Shown here: positions 1-8,616 of the stretch, piece by piece | Layout of the letters: each line of letters begins with the position of its first letter | Numbering within the stretch: position 1 is the first letter of the stretch | Source: CALLPQ01 sp964421675 | Lineage (GTDB): Bacteria; Pseudomonadota; Alphaproteobacteria; Caulobacterales; Parvularculaceae | Assembly: GCA_964421675.1 (NCBI GenBank) | Contig: CAYQXV010000036.1 | Coordinates: 1 to 34,331 of the forward strand | Reading direction: 5' to 3' | Length of the DNA stretch: 34,331 bases | Notes under the pieces: model-generated | Databases searched by the model: none | What the model was told of the DNA's origin: nothing | Seen by the model: the letters and a program-made list of their open reading frames with translations, nothing else | Translations under genes and position numbers: made by a program

Positions 1-199
1 CCCCCAACCCATTTCCCAACCTCCCCCTTCCCGGCCTTGCATTGATCGTTTAGTTACATTATCACAATATCGTGTGAATTCCGTCGGTCTTGCAAAGAAG
101 CGCGCGGGGCGCGTCAAAACCTCTGGCATGAGGCGGGGTGATCGCGTAAGAATAGGTCTTTATTAGTTTCGATTTTCCACAAGCTGGACATTGAGTTTT

Positions 200-1585
200 A
201 TGCCTCTTATTCGCTTTGCCGTTCGCGCCTTGAAAAACACCCTTTCCACCAAACATGGCTTGCTGATGAGCGCGGTTTGCGCCTCCCTGGTTTGTTTGCC
301 GACATTGGTGCACCAGCCCGCTAATGCGCAGCAGCCCGCGGGCGCGCCGTCCGCCAGCCCGATCCAGACGTCTGATTCCCAAAGACCAGCACAAGAAACG
401 ATTGCCGCGCTCGTCAATGATGAGGTCATCACCACCTATGATCTCAAACAGCGCGTTCGCCTGATGACTTTATCATCCGGGGGACGCATTCGGCCCGAGC
501 AATTGCCCCAACTCCAGCAGCAAGCGCTTGAAGATCTTGTCAGCGAAAAAATGCAGGAAACCGAGCTGAAAAAATTCGAGGTAAAAGTTTCCGACCGGGA
601 AGTTATAGGCGAGTTGACCCAGATTGCTGCGCAAGCGCAGTTAACCTTGCCGGAACTGCAAGGTGTTCTGGAGCGCGAAGGCATTTCAGTTGACGCATGG
701 CGCACTCAAATTCGCACCAGCATTGGTTGGCAAAATCTTGTTCAAGGGCGCTTTCGCGACCGGGTAAAAATCAACGACCGCGAAGTTGACTTGACATTAA
801 AATCAATTCGCGATGAAGCCACCAAACTGCAATACCGGGTATCCGAACTATGCATCCCCGTTGAAGATCGCAATCAGGTTCAAGCCTATTATCAAGCGGG
901 CTTGCAGCTTATTGAACAGATGCGCCGCGGGGTTCCGTTCGCAGCGGCAGCAAGTCAATTTTCCGCCTGTACGTCGGCCTCTCTTGGCGGTGACATTGGT
1001 TGGGTTCAGGCCGGAGAACTTCCCAAGGAATTGGATGAAGCCTTGCAGGCCATTCCTGTCGGGTCTGTTACCAATCCTATTCCTTCCGAAGGCGCTCTGA
1101 TTATTCTCGCCCTTCGCGATAAAAAAGAGCCGGTTGAGCCCGGCGAGGTTAGCTTTACGCTTGCCTATGCCAGTGCCCCCATTTCTATTGGCGAAAACAA
1201 AGCGCGCTTGGCGATTGAAAAATTATCCACTGCTGAAGTTTGCAATGCACGCTCAATCAAACTTGATCTGGGTCCTGACGTTGGCACAGCTTTGTTGGAA
1301 AATATTAAAGTTTCAGAAATTGATACCCGCTTCCGCCGCTTTATCGAGGATTTAAACCGGGGTGAGTTAAGTTCGGTCATCGAAGCTGACGGCCATCTCC
1401 ATGTTGCCTATATCTGTGAAAAGGATGAAGGCTTAGGGGTTCCTCCGCGCGCAGCAATCGAAGATCGTATTTTCAGGCGCCAGCTTTCCCTATTGGGACA
1501 ACGCTATATGCGCGATCTGGAACGCAAATCCACCGTTGAAATGCGTGTCGAGCAACCGCGGCAACCACAGAGCGCTGGGCGATAA
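200..1585 (+). CDS. surA: SurA-type periplasmic peptidyl-prolyl isomerase / chaperone
   Basis: Periplasmic chaperone for outer-membrane proteins with a parvulin (PPIC) isomerase domain. The N-terminus is a signal peptide: basic start, hydrophobic stretch ending near ANA-QQ. A SurA N-domain follows (LVNDEVITTYDLKQR, then LEDLVSEKMQ), then a parvulin segment with the hallmark GGDIGWVQAGELP. A second, degenerate parvulin-like part lies before the C-terminus. The length of about 460 aa fits the family. I chose ATG at 200; a TTG at 191 in the same frame is an alternative. The stop overlaps the pdxA start by one base (TAATG), which indicates translational coupling. The surA-pdxA-ksgA order is common in Alphaproteobacteria, usually with lptD upstream. 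Bases 1-190 show no recognisable lptD end, so that gene is not visible here. Confidence 0.9.
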   Translation: MPLIRFAVRALKNTLSTKHGLLMSAVCASLVCLPTLVHQPANAQQPAGAPSASPIQTSDSQRPAQETIAALVNDEVITTYDLKQRVRLMTLSSGGRIRPEQLPQLQQQALEDLVSEKMQETELKKFEVKVSDREVIGELTQIAAQAQLTLPELQGVLEREGISVDAWRTQIRTSIGWQNLVQGRFRDRVKINDREVDLTLKSIRDEATKLQYRVSELCIPVEDRNQVQAYYQAGLQLIEQMRRGVPFAAAASQFSACTSASLGGDIGWVQAGELPKELDEALQAIPVGSVTNPIPSEGALIILALRDKKEPVEPGEVSFTLAYASAPISIGENKARLAIEKLSTAEVCNARSIKLDLGPDVGTALLENIKVSEIDTRFRRFIEDLNRGELSSVIEADGHLHVAYICEKDEGLGVPPRAAIEDRIFRRQLSLLGQRYMRDLERKSTVEMRVEQPRQPQSAGR

Positions 1586-2598
1586 TGCAATCGGCGACAG
1601 CCCCGCTTGCCTTAACCATGGGCGAGCCTGGGGGCGTGAGCAGCGAAATTACAGCCGCTGCCTGGAAAGCGTGCCATCGCGCCTCCCTGCCATTTTTTAT
1701 TATCGATGATCCAGATCGCTATGGCGCGTATGATGTGCCCATAAAAACGATTGATACACTGGCACAGGCCGCAGCGTGCTTTGACAAGGCGCTGCCAATT
1801 TACCCCCTCACCCGGCCAGTGGACTTTGAGCCGGGGGCCGCGAGCGCCAAAACAGCGAACTTAGTTATCGAATCCATCGAACGCGCCGTGCAATTTTGCC
1901 TTGATGGCCAAGCCTGCGGCATCGTCACCAATCCAATACAAAAATCAGCGTTGATTGAGGCAGGCTTTTCCTTTCCGGGGCATACTGAGTTTCTCGGTAG
2001 CTTGACGCAGGACACACCGCTCAACGGCCCGCGCGGCCCGGTTATGATGCTTGCCGGACCGCAATTGCGCACGGTCCCAATTACAGTCCATATTGCCTTG
2101 CGCGATGTACCCTCTCATCTTAACACGAAGAAAATCATCTTTGTTGCAAAGCTGGTAGACCATGCCTTGCGCACAGATTTTGGTATTAGCGATCCCAAAA
2201 TCGCTATTGCAGGACTAAACCCCCATGCGGGAGAAGCGGGCGCATTTGGCGATGAAGATCAACGCATCATTGCACCTGCGGTAGAAACGCTATCGGCAGC
2301 GGGCATAAATGTGCGCGGCCCCGCGCCCGCCGACACGCTCTTCCATGCGCAAGCGCGCAATCAATATGACGCAGCCCTGTGCATGTATCATGATCAGGCG
2401 CTTATCCCTGTGAAGACACTCGATTTCGACCGTACCGTGAATGTTACGCTTGGCTTACCGATCGTGCGGACATCGCCAGACCATGGATCCGCTCTCGATA
2501 TCGCGGGTAAAGGCGTTGCAAATCCCGCAAGTTTAATTGCTGCGATCGAGATGGCGGGAACGATTGTGCGAAACAGAGCAAACACCGATGAGCGATAA
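1585..2598 (+). CDS. pdxA: 4-hydroxythreonine-4-phosphate dehydrogenase
   Basis: Vitamin B6 (pyridoxal phosphate) synthesis: NAD-dependent oxidation of 4-phosphohydroxy-L-threonine. Family marks are TMGEPGGVSSEI at the N-terminus, GHTEFLG, VHIALRDVPSHL, NPHAGEAGAFGDED and MYHDQALIPVKTL. The His residues in the VHIALRDV, NPHAGE and MYHDQ segments match the divalent-metal ligands known for PdxA. The 337 aa length is typical. It overlaps surA by one base at its start and ksgA by 11 bases at its end, so the three genes form one operon. Confidence 0.95.
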   Translation: MQSATAPLALTMGEPGGVSSEITAAAWKACHRASLPFFIIDDPDRYGAYDVPIKTIDTLAQAAACFDKALPIYPLTRPVDFEPGAASAKTANLVIESIERAVQFCLDGQACGIVTNPIQKSALIEAGFSFPGHTEFLGSLTQDTPLNGPRGPVMMLAGPQLRTVPITVHIALRDVPSHLNTKKIIFVAKLVDHALRTDFGISDPKIAIAGLNPHAGEAGAFGDEDQRIIAPAVETLSAAGINVRGPAPADTLFHAQARNQYDAALCMYHDQALIPVKTLDFDRTVNVTLGLPIVRTSPDHGSALDIAGKGVANPASLIAAIEMAGTIVRNRANTDER

Positions 2599-3451
2599 TA
2601 TTCTGCCGAGTTTGCGCGAAACAATTGACGCATATGATCTAAACGCCAGAAAAACCCTCGGCCAGCATTTCCTTCTCGACATGAATATTACGCGTAAAAT
2701 CGCGCGCCTTGCGGATGTGAACCCGGGCGACACAGTGATTGAGGTTGGCCCCGGTCCGGGCGGGCTGACCCGTGCTCTTTTGGAGATGGGAGCCGATGTA
2801 ATTGCCATCGAACGCGATGATCGATGTCTCGATATTCTCGATACGCTAAAGCGCCATGCCGAGGCGACATCCACCGGAACACTAACCGTCCTTGCTGAAG
2901 ATGCGTTGAAAGTAAATTTTCAAACCATCACCGAACAAAAGCCGGTAAAATTTATCTCCAACCTGCCATACAATATTTCCACCGAATTGCTGGTGCGATG
3001 GCTAACCCTGCCGGCCCAATGTTGGCAGCAAATGACACTCATGTTCCAACGCGAAGTTGCCGAGCGCATTCTCGCCGTTCCCGGAAACAAAACTTATGGG
3101 CGCCTGTCTGTACTCTCCCAAAGCGCCAGCCTCCCTGCACGCGGCTTGAACCTGCCCGCGCGCGCGTTCACGCCGCCGCCAAAAGTGGAATCAACGGTTG
3201 TGACATTCGACCCCGCAAGAAAAGTTGACTTCCCTCTCCCCATGCTTGAGCTGATATCACGCCATGCTTTTGCCCAGCGCAGGAAAATGGTGCGCACCAG
3301 CCTCAAGCCCGTTTTCGGCGCCGAGGTTGAATCGCAATTGGCCGAAATTGGCTTGGCGGCGACTCTAAGGGCCGAAGATATTGATATCGCCTCCTATCAA
3401 CATCTCGCGCGGCTCGCGGCCAAGTTCACCGCTGCAAATATCTCACATTAA
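2588..3451 (+). CDS. rsmA: 16S rRNA (adenine1518-N6/adenine1519-N6)-dimethyltransferase
   Basis: KsgA/RsmA dimethylates two adjacent adenines in the 3' hairpin of 16S rRNA, using S-adenosylmethionine. Visible marks are LGQHFLLDMNITRKIA near the N-terminus, the SAM-binding loop VIEVGPGPGGLTRALLE, the catalytic motif NLPYNIS, and the C-terminal signatures FTPPPKVESTVV and FAQRRKMVRTSLK. The start is ATG at 2588 (MSDNILPSLRE), inside the end of pdxA; a longer reading from 2537 would add 17 unrelated residues and is unlikely. Length is 287 aa. Last gene of the surA-pdxA-ksgA operon. Confidence 0.95.
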   Translation: MSDNILPSLRETIDAYDLNARKTLGQHFLLDMNITRKIARLADVNPGDTVIEVGPGPGGLTRALLEMGADVIAIERDDRCLDILDTLKRHAEATSTGTLTVLAEDALKVNFQTITEQKPVKFISNLPYNISTELLVRWLTLPAQCWQQMTLMFQREVAERILAVPGNKTYGRLSVLSQSASLPARGLNLPARAFTPPPKVESTVVTFDPARKVDFPLPMLELISRHAFAQRRKMVRTSLKPVFGAEVESQLAEIGLAATLRAEDIDIASYQHLARLAAKFTAANISH

Positions 3452-3540
3452 TCTGCCTAATCTGGTCGATTTTATCCGGTCAGTGATTTATCTTTTGCTC
3501 AGGAGATCAATCCTTAGTAACGATATGAAATCGAGCGCGT

Positions 3541-4908
3541 ATGACCCTATCCTCTGATTCTTCGCGGGGCTCCCCTGCCGAAAAAATTCCCCTCGTTTCA
3601 GATCACGTGAAAGATGATATCGAGCCGAGAAACCCGACTTATGCGCGTCATTATGATGTCAAAATGCCCGTGCAATTGGCTGATTTGCAATTATATGAAA
3701 ATGGGCATCCGTGGGACGGGTATAAATTTCTACGTGAAAATGCGCCCGTGGCTTGGCATGAAGAACCAAATTTTGGATCTGGATATTGGTCCATTGTTGA
3801 CCATGCAGATATCCGGGCCGTTGAATTGGATACGAAAACATTCTCCTCCCAAGTTGGCGGTATCAATTTAAATTATGGTGCCCCGGAAACGCGCCATCCA
3901 GACCTCTATCAGGCCGCGCTCAATACGATGATCTGTCTTGATCAACCGCTACATATGCCATTGCGCCGCGAGCATATGCCCTTCTTCACCCCCAACTATG
4001 TGGAAGGCCTGCGCGAGAAAGTCGCCGGCAAAGTCGATGCGTTGTTAGATGGTTTCGAAGGTGCAGGCCCGACATTTGATTTTGTCTCAAAATTCGCCGC
4101 ACAGCTCCCCATGTTTACCCTTTGCGAGATGCTGGGCATTCCGGAAGATGACCGCCCGCAACTTATAGAATGGATGCACCATTTGGAAATGGCCGCCGAT
4201 ACCCTTGCTCGGCGCGGGATTGGCGGTATAGAGCCAGAATTTTTAATGTCCTTTCTCACGGAGATGACCAATCTGTTTGCTTACGGACGCACCTTATTGA
4301 ACGAGCGCAGAGACAATCCAAAAGAAGATCTCTTAAGCGCAATTGCGCGCGCCCAGATTAACGGCGAACTTCTGCCCCAGGCCTATCTTGATGGATCGTG
4401 GTTGCTGATTTTGTTCGCAGGAAATGATACAACGCGCAATTCTCTATCAGGTACAATACGATTGCTGACACAGTTCCCAGAACAACGTCAAAAACTGATT
4501 GCCAACCCTGACCTGCTTAGCGGCAGCGTTAATGAAGCCATTCGCATGGTCTCACCAGTCATCTATATGCGGCGTACCGCAACGCGTGATGTTGTCATTC
4601 GCGATCAAAAAATTGCAGCAGGAGAAAAGGTCGTCATGTATTATGGCGCAGCGAACCGGGACCCGGCGGTTTTTGAAAACCCGGATTCATTTGATATTTC
4701 GCGCTCTAATGCCGAAGACCATCTTGCCTTTGGTATTGGACCGCATGTGTGCCTTGGCAAACGCATTGCAATCTTACAATTGGAGACATCCCTTTCCCGG
4801 CTGATGGCAAGATTCCCTGATATTCACGTCAGCGGAAAAGTTGAAATGGCACCAAATAACTTTGTCCACGCCATCAGCCGACTAGATGTTTCGCTCAATT
4901 CTGGTTAA
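3541..4908 (+). CDS. Cytochrome P450
   Basis: Haem-thiolate monooxygenase of 455 aa with no membrane anchor, so a soluble bacterial class needing a separate ferredoxin and reductase; neither is in the window. The I-helix oxygen-activation motif AGNDTTRN is at residues 293-300. The K-helix ExxR is in NEAIRM. The haem loop is FGIGPHVCLGKR, with the ligand Cys404. The N-terminal layout (GSGYWSIVDHADIRAVELDTKTFSS) and the AGNDTTRN form resemble CYP125/CYP124/CYP142-type enzymes that hydroxylate sterol side chains or branched lipids. That subfamily link is recognition, not proof. The sulfotransferase gene starts 9 bases after its stop, so the two are probably co-transcribed. Confidence 0.93.
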   Translation: MTLSSDSSRGSPAEKIPLVSDHVKDDIEPRNPTYARHYDVKMPVQLADLQLYENGHPWDGYKFLRENAPVAWHEEPNFGSGYWSIVDHADIRAVELDTKTFSSQVGGINLNYGAPETRHPDLYQAALNTMICLDQPLHMPLRREHMPFFTPNYVEGLREKVAGKVDALLDGFEGAGPTFDFVSKFAAQLPMFTLCEMLGIPEDDRPQLIEWMHHLEMAADTLARRGIGGIEPEFLMSFLTEMTNLFAYGRTLLNERRDNPKEDLLSAIARAQINGELLPQAYLDGSWLLILFAGNDTTRNSLSGTIRLLTQFPEQRQKLIANPDLLSGSVNEAIRMVSPVIYMRRTATRDVVIRDQKIAAGEKVVMYYGAANRDPAVFENPDSFDISRSNAEDHLAFGIGPHVCLGKRIAILQLETSLSRLMARFPDIHVSGKVEMAPNNFVHAISRLDVSLNSG

Positions 4909-4917
4909 CAAGGCGAC

Positions 4918-5829
4918 ATGACGTTTTTCGATAAACAGTTTTTGCTGTGTCCCGGCGTGGAAAAATCAGGGACGACAAGTCTGTATGCTTTTTTGCAGGA
5001 CCGACCGGGCATTGCCGTGCCGCACTTAAAAGAAACATTTTTCTTTAACTCAAAAGAAGAGATTGACCCGGCACGGTATGAAGCGATGTTTCGCGAGCCT
5101 GCGACGAGCGATCAAGATAGTTTATGGTATGCCGATATTACGCCGTCTTACTTTCGCCAAGACAAAACTCTTGAACGCATAAAAACAACCTTAAACGACA
5201 AAACGGTTATTTTATTTCTTATAAGAAACCCGCTCAAACGCGCTTTTTCATTATACTGGCATGATATGGTGCGCCACGTCACCAAAGGGGAAAAAGCGGT
5301 TGATGGATTTAAGGATTTTCGCAACCTATCCTTCGAACATATGATGGCGATGCAGGATACTTATTTGTTTCGCCCATACGCACCAATGTTAAAAGCATGG
5401 CGCGCGGCATTTCCCGGCCGGGTCCTTGTGCATACGCTTGAAGATGTTATCGCGAACCCGGATAATTTAATCAACGACATCAATAAAATGACGGGTCTGA
5501 ATTTGAAAACAGGCCGCAGTTTTCCGCGCGAAAACGCCGCCTGGACTGCAAGATTGTCGATTTTTCCCGAAGGGCTTCGCCGACATGCAGATGGCAAAGT
5601 GACAAGAATGACATTGCCCCGCGCGCATGCGATTAACGCAATGGCCATTCAGGGCACCTTCACTCACCATTTGACAAAAGCCCAGTGTGAAAGAATTTTC
5701 AACCAGGCTTTTGCTGATGATGTGCGCGAATGCGAAGAAATATTAGGCCGTAATCTTGATGAATTTCGTGAACAGACCGACCTCGTTTCACCAATTGTGA
5801 AAGAGATCAGCCGGTTCACGGGAAAGTAG
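4918..5829 (+). CDS. Sulfotransferase family protein
   Basis: Probable PAPS-dependent sulfotransferase of 303 aa. The N-terminal 5'-phosphosulfate-binding loop is PGVEKSGTTSLYAFL. The 3'-phosphate-binding region is LIRNPLKRAFSLYWHDM. ATG at 4918 is preceded by AAGGCGAC, a usable ribosome site. It lies 9 bases downstream of the P450 on the same strand. This suggests that a hydroxyl group made by the P450 may be sulfated by this enzyme; that is inference. The substrate cannot be read from the sequence. It is unrelated at sequence level to the second sulfotransferase at 10571-11569 beyond the shared fold motifs. Confidence 0.85.
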   Translation: MTFFDKQFLLCPGVEKSGTTSLYAFLQDRPGIAVPHLKETFFFNSKEEIDPARYEAMFREPATSDQDSLWYADITPSYFRQDKTLERIKTTLNDKTVILFLIRNPLKRAFSLYWHDMVRHVTKGEKAVDGFKDFRNLSFEHMMAMQDTYLFRPYAPMLKAWRAAFPGRVLVHTLEDVIANPDNLINDINKMTGLNLKTGRSFPRENAAWTARLSIFPEGLRRHADGKVTRMTLPRAHAINAMAIQGTFTHHLTKAQCERIFNQAFADDVRECEEILGRNLDEFREQTDLVSPIVKEISRFTGK

Positions 5830-5849
5830 ATCAGGCTTTAGAGTCCGGG

Positions 5850-6182
5850 CTAATTGCGAGCAAAACGCGCATTAGGGGTAGAGTTTTGATCGAACCGACT
5901 TAGGCGATCACTACCAATTTGTTCAAGCACCTCTGCCATCATTTCGTCATGACACTCAGCTTCAGCGCGCTTTTGCGAAACCGACTTTAGTCCTGATGCG
6001 GTGCAATAGTTACGAACAGATTTTTCAAGGCGGTTATGTACATCTGCCACGCCGGCAGTAGAACGAAGTTCATATTGTTTGTAAGCGAATTCAAAATCGC
6101 CTGCTTGTGCCGAAGAAAGTACTGAACCGGCAGCAATGATACTAACCAAAACTGATTTTACACCTGGGATTTGAATAGTCAT
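5850..6182 (-). CDS. UrcA family secreted protein
   Basis: Small exported protein of 110 aa. It has a signal peptide of about 27 residues ending AQA-GD. The mature part has the UrcA-family layout: an aromatic strand (FAYKQYELRSTAGVADVHNR) and two conserved cysteines (RNYC and AECHDEM) that could form a disulfide in the periplasm. The UrcA family is frequent in Sphingomonadales and Caulobacterales and has no firmly established biochemical role. ATG at 6182 has AAAAGGAC about 9 bases upstream. The gene is convergent with the sulfotransferase, only 20 bases from its stop, and stands alone on its strand. Confidence 0.75.
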   Translation of the reverse strand: MTIQIPGVKSVLVSIIAAGSVLSSAQAGDFEFAYKQYELRSTAGVADVHNRLEKSVRNYCTASGLKSVSQKRAEAECHDEMMAEVLEQIGSDRLSRFDQNSTPNARFARN

Positions 6183-6528
6183 AATTTTACGTCCTTTTAA
6201 AAACGCCCTCTAATCGCAATTTTGTGTTGCTATCTATATCCAGGGTTTTTCCCTCCCCGAGCAATCTCCAACCTTGCCATCTAAATATAGGAATTTCCGA
6301 TTGGAGTTAAACTTCGGACTATCGCTTCAACCAACCAACTGATCGAAAATGAATTATGAAAAGAGGTAATGGCCGATCGAAATTTATTAAAATCCGATCA
6401 CGCAATAAAATTGCGCCTCCCCCAAAAGACGAGCAGGTGAGATAGTTAATCTTTGTTTTTAAAAGGTTTTATTAATATGGCGCACCGCAACTCATCGAAA
6501 AAGAGTGCGCGCGCCGGATTCAACCGAA
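6183..6528. other. Intergenic region between the UrcA gene and fabF
   Basis: 346 bases without a convincing gene. It holds the upstream region of the UrcA gene and the sequence downstream of fabF. A short inverted repeat, CGCAAT-aaa-ATTGCG (6400-6414), could fold but has no T-run after it on either strand, so I do not call it a terminator. Three TTAA tetramers lie exactly 13 bases apart at 6446, 6459 and 6472. A 40-codon frame opening at ATG 6478 runs into fabF antisense and is not credible. Confidence 0.5.
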
Positions 6529-7812
6529 TTAAATTTGTTGCAACACCAAGCTGGCATTCGTTCCGCCAAAACCGAACGAGTTTGAAAGGACTGCGTTAAT
6601 ATCGCGCTTAACCGGCATGTTGGGCGCCAGATTTAGTGTGGTTTCAACAGATGGATTATCAAGATTAAGCGTTGCCGGGGCAATATTGTCGCGCATCGCT
6701 AAAATGCAAAAAATTGTTTCCGCCGCGCCCGCTGCGCCAAGCAGGTGACCAATCGATGATTTCGTAGAGGACATAATAGTTTCGCCCGCAGCGCCCTCAA
6801 ACAAACGCTCGACTGCGCGCAATTCAATCTCGTCGCCCAACGGCGTCGATGTACCATGTGCGTTGACATATTGAATGTCCGACGGTGCTAAGCCAGCCCG
6901 TTTCAAGGCCATCCGCATGGAACGGAATGCGCCATCGCCATCTTCTGCCGGTGCAGTTACATGATAGGCATCACCCGATAATCCATAGCCGGTAATTTCT
7001 GCATAAATTGTCGCGCCGCGCGCTTTGGCATGTTCATATTCCTCGAGGATCAACATCCCCGCCCCTTCGCCCATAAGAAATCCATCGCGATCCTTATCAT
7101 ATGGCCGCGATGCTTTTTGCGGGTCGTCATTAAAATGCGTCGTTAGCGCCTTACACGCAGCAAACCCGCCAATGCCGATTGGACAAATTGCAGATTCCGC
7201 ACCGCCCGCAACCATCACATCAGCATCATCGAGCATAATTAACCGCGCCGCATCACCAATCGCATGGGCACTTGATGAACACGCAGTGACGACCGCATGG
7301 TTAGGACCGCGCAATCCGAATCGAATCGAAATTTGACCCGAGATCAGATTGATAAGACTGCCCGTGATAAAAAATGGAGAAACCCGGCGGGGGCCTTTTT
7401 CATGCTGAATGATTGAGTATTTCTCAATTCCTTCCAGCCCGCCAATGCCTGCGCCGCACATAACCCCAGCGCGCTCTTCGGCCTCGCGGGAATTTAACTT
7501 GAGACCAGAATGGTCCATCGCCATTTGCGCAGCGGCAATTCCATAGACGATAAAGTCATCCATGCGGCGTTGGTCTTTTGGCTCGACCCAGTTGTCAGGA
7601 TGAAAAACAGCAGACTCCGGCACACCTTCAATCGTAGGCTCACGGTCTGAGCGCGGTATTGGTGCTGCAATTTTGCAAGGCAGCTGCGAGACATCGAATT
7701 TACTGATTGGTTTTGCACCGCTGTCCCCGGCAATTAACCGCTCCCAGCTGCTATCCAATGACCCACCCAATGGTGAGACCAATCCCATACCAGTAACAAC
7801 AACGCGCCGCAT
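6529..7812 (-). CDS. fabF: Beta-ketoacyl-ACP synthase II
   Basis: Elongating condensing enzyme of type II fatty-acid synthesis. It condenses malonyl-ACP with acyl-ACP in the cytoplasm. The Cys-His-His catalytic set is visible in TACSSSAHAIGDA, NAHGTSTPLGD and SSIGHLLGAAGAAE. The start MRRVVVTGMGLVSPLG and the end SNSFGFGGTNASLVL are classic KAS II. The 427 aa length is slightly longer than the usual 410-415. It is the last gene of the fabD-fabG-acpP-fabF block and lies downstream of a terminator that follows acpP, so its expression may depend on read-through or an internal promoter. Confidence 0.97.
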   Translation of the reverse strand: MRRVVVTGMGLVSPLGGSLDSSWERLIAGDSGAKPISKFDVSQLPCKIAAPIPRSDREPTIEGVPESAVFHPDNWVEPKDQRRMDDFIVYGIAAAQMAMDHSGLKLNSREAEERAGVMCGAGIGGLEGIEKYSIIQHEKGPRRVSPFFITGSLINLISGQISIRFGLRGPNHAVVTACSSSAHAIGDAARLIMLDDADVMVAGGAESAICPIGIGGFAACKALTTHFNDDPQKASRPYDKDRDGFLMGEGAGMLILEEYEHAKARGATIYAEITGYGLSGDAYHVTAPAEDGDGAFRSMRMALKRAGLAPSDIQYVNAHGTSTPLGDEIELRAVERLFEGAAGETIMSSTKSSIGHLLGAAGAAETIFCILAMRDNIAPATLNLDNPSVETTLNLAPNMPVKRDINAVLSNSFGFGGTNASLVLQQI

Positions 7813-7880
7813 AATTTAATCCTCATTTATTCGCCGATGGATGCCGCTCAATCGCATCGACAAATCTCTTTTATCGACGC

Positions 7881-7914
7881 AAAAAGGCTGTGCGCCAAAC
7901 CCGACCCACAGCCT
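7881..7914 (-). terminator. Intrinsic terminator after acpP
   Basis: On the minus strand the arms AGGCTGTG (7914-7907) and CACAGCCT (7892-7885) form an 8-bp stem with a 14-base loop, followed directly by a run of T. It begins about 50 bases after the acpP stop and ahead of fabF. Partial termination here would give more acpP than fabF transcript, as expected for an abundant carrier protein. Confidence 0.75.
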
Positions 7915-7963
7915 CCAAGATTTATCGCCTAAGCCAGACTGAAGGTCCGGCTTTCAGGATACC

Positions 7964-8200
7964 TTACTTTTTCTGCTCTTGGATAAAGTTGATGGCGTCA
8001 CCAACAGACTGGATTGTCTCGGCGGCATCATCAGGAATTTCAACTTCGAATTCTTCCTCAAAGGCCATTACCAATTCAACAATATCGAGACTATCGGCGC
8101 CAAGGTCATCAATAAAGCTTGCCTTTGGCTCGACCTTCGCGGGGTCCACGTCGAGATGTTCGACAACAATTTTTTTAACTTTTTCCGCAAGATCAGACAT
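7964..8200 (-). CDS. acpP: Acyl carrier protein
   Basis: Carrier of growing acyl chains in fatty-acid synthesis. 78 aa, very acidic, with the phosphopantetheine attachment site at Ser37 in DLGADSLDIVELVM and the typical helix III region FEVEIPDDAAETIQSVGDA. Its neighbours fabF, fabG and fabD confirm the assignment over secondary-metabolite carrier proteins. A terminator follows about 50 bases downstream. The 416-base spacer upstream suggests that it has its own promoter. Confidence 0.98.
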   Translation of the reverse strand: MSDLAEKVKKIVVEHLDVDPAKVEPKASFIDDLGADSLDIVELVMAFEEEFEVEIPDDAAETIQSVGDAINFIQEQKK

Positions 8201-8616
8201 TCAAGGCTCCTTAATAGAAAGCGGTTTAACAGGGCCGTTGGCTATGCATCATATGCATTGGCACAACACTCATTCATCGCGCCAACCACACCCTTTACCG
8301 GGTAATGTATAAACCACCAGCCCCATTTTGGGGCATAAAATCCCATGCCTCAGATATGGGCATAAGATTAGTATTTGCTAGGCCGAATACGGCAAATTGA
8401 GGTGCCATGCAACGCTATTTATGGGGATAAAGGCAGCTTGAGGGGCTTAACAGCTGATTTTTTTTCAAAATCGGCTCTATTGACGAATTTGTGAGATTCA
8501 AGCCGATTTCAGCCTGTGATTTCGGCCCGTTTTCATGCTCACAATTTCGGCCTTTCGCCCATATAGAGGACGGCCAAAAACCGGGAAGTCCGGGCTGCCG
8601 GGCGGGCTACAGGCCC
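8201..8616 (-). promoter_or_regulatory. Dyad-rich acpP upstream region
   Basis: 416 bases between fabG and acpP without a credible gene. Visible structure includes hairpin GCCCC-atttt-GGGGC (8320-8334), CCCAT/ATGGG (8343-8360), the direct repeat GGGCATAA (8331 and 8358), TTACC-g-GGTAA near 8295-8305, and a 9-base inverted repeat AAATCGGCT (8468-8476) / AGCCGATTT (8501-8509). A weak promoter-like pair on the minus strand is TTGCCG (8395-8390) and TACTAA (8373-8368) with a 16-base spacer. AGGAG-type spacing before acpP is present (AAGGAGCC). The exact promoter is not established. Confidence 0.4.

Noticed and set aside
62..394. 110-codon minus-strand frame at the left edge
   Set aside because: It overlaps the SurA signal peptide region antisense and has no recognisable features.
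6446..6475. TTAA triplet as a CtrA binding site
   Set aside because: CtrA boxes are TTAA-N7-TTAA; here the spacers are nine bases, and the site is downstream of fabF, not at a promoter I can support.
8570..8616. RNase P RNA-like motif (GGGAAGTCCGGGCT) near the fabG end
   Set aside because: Only this short match is present; the remaining RNase P RNA elements are absent and fabG coding sequence follows directly.
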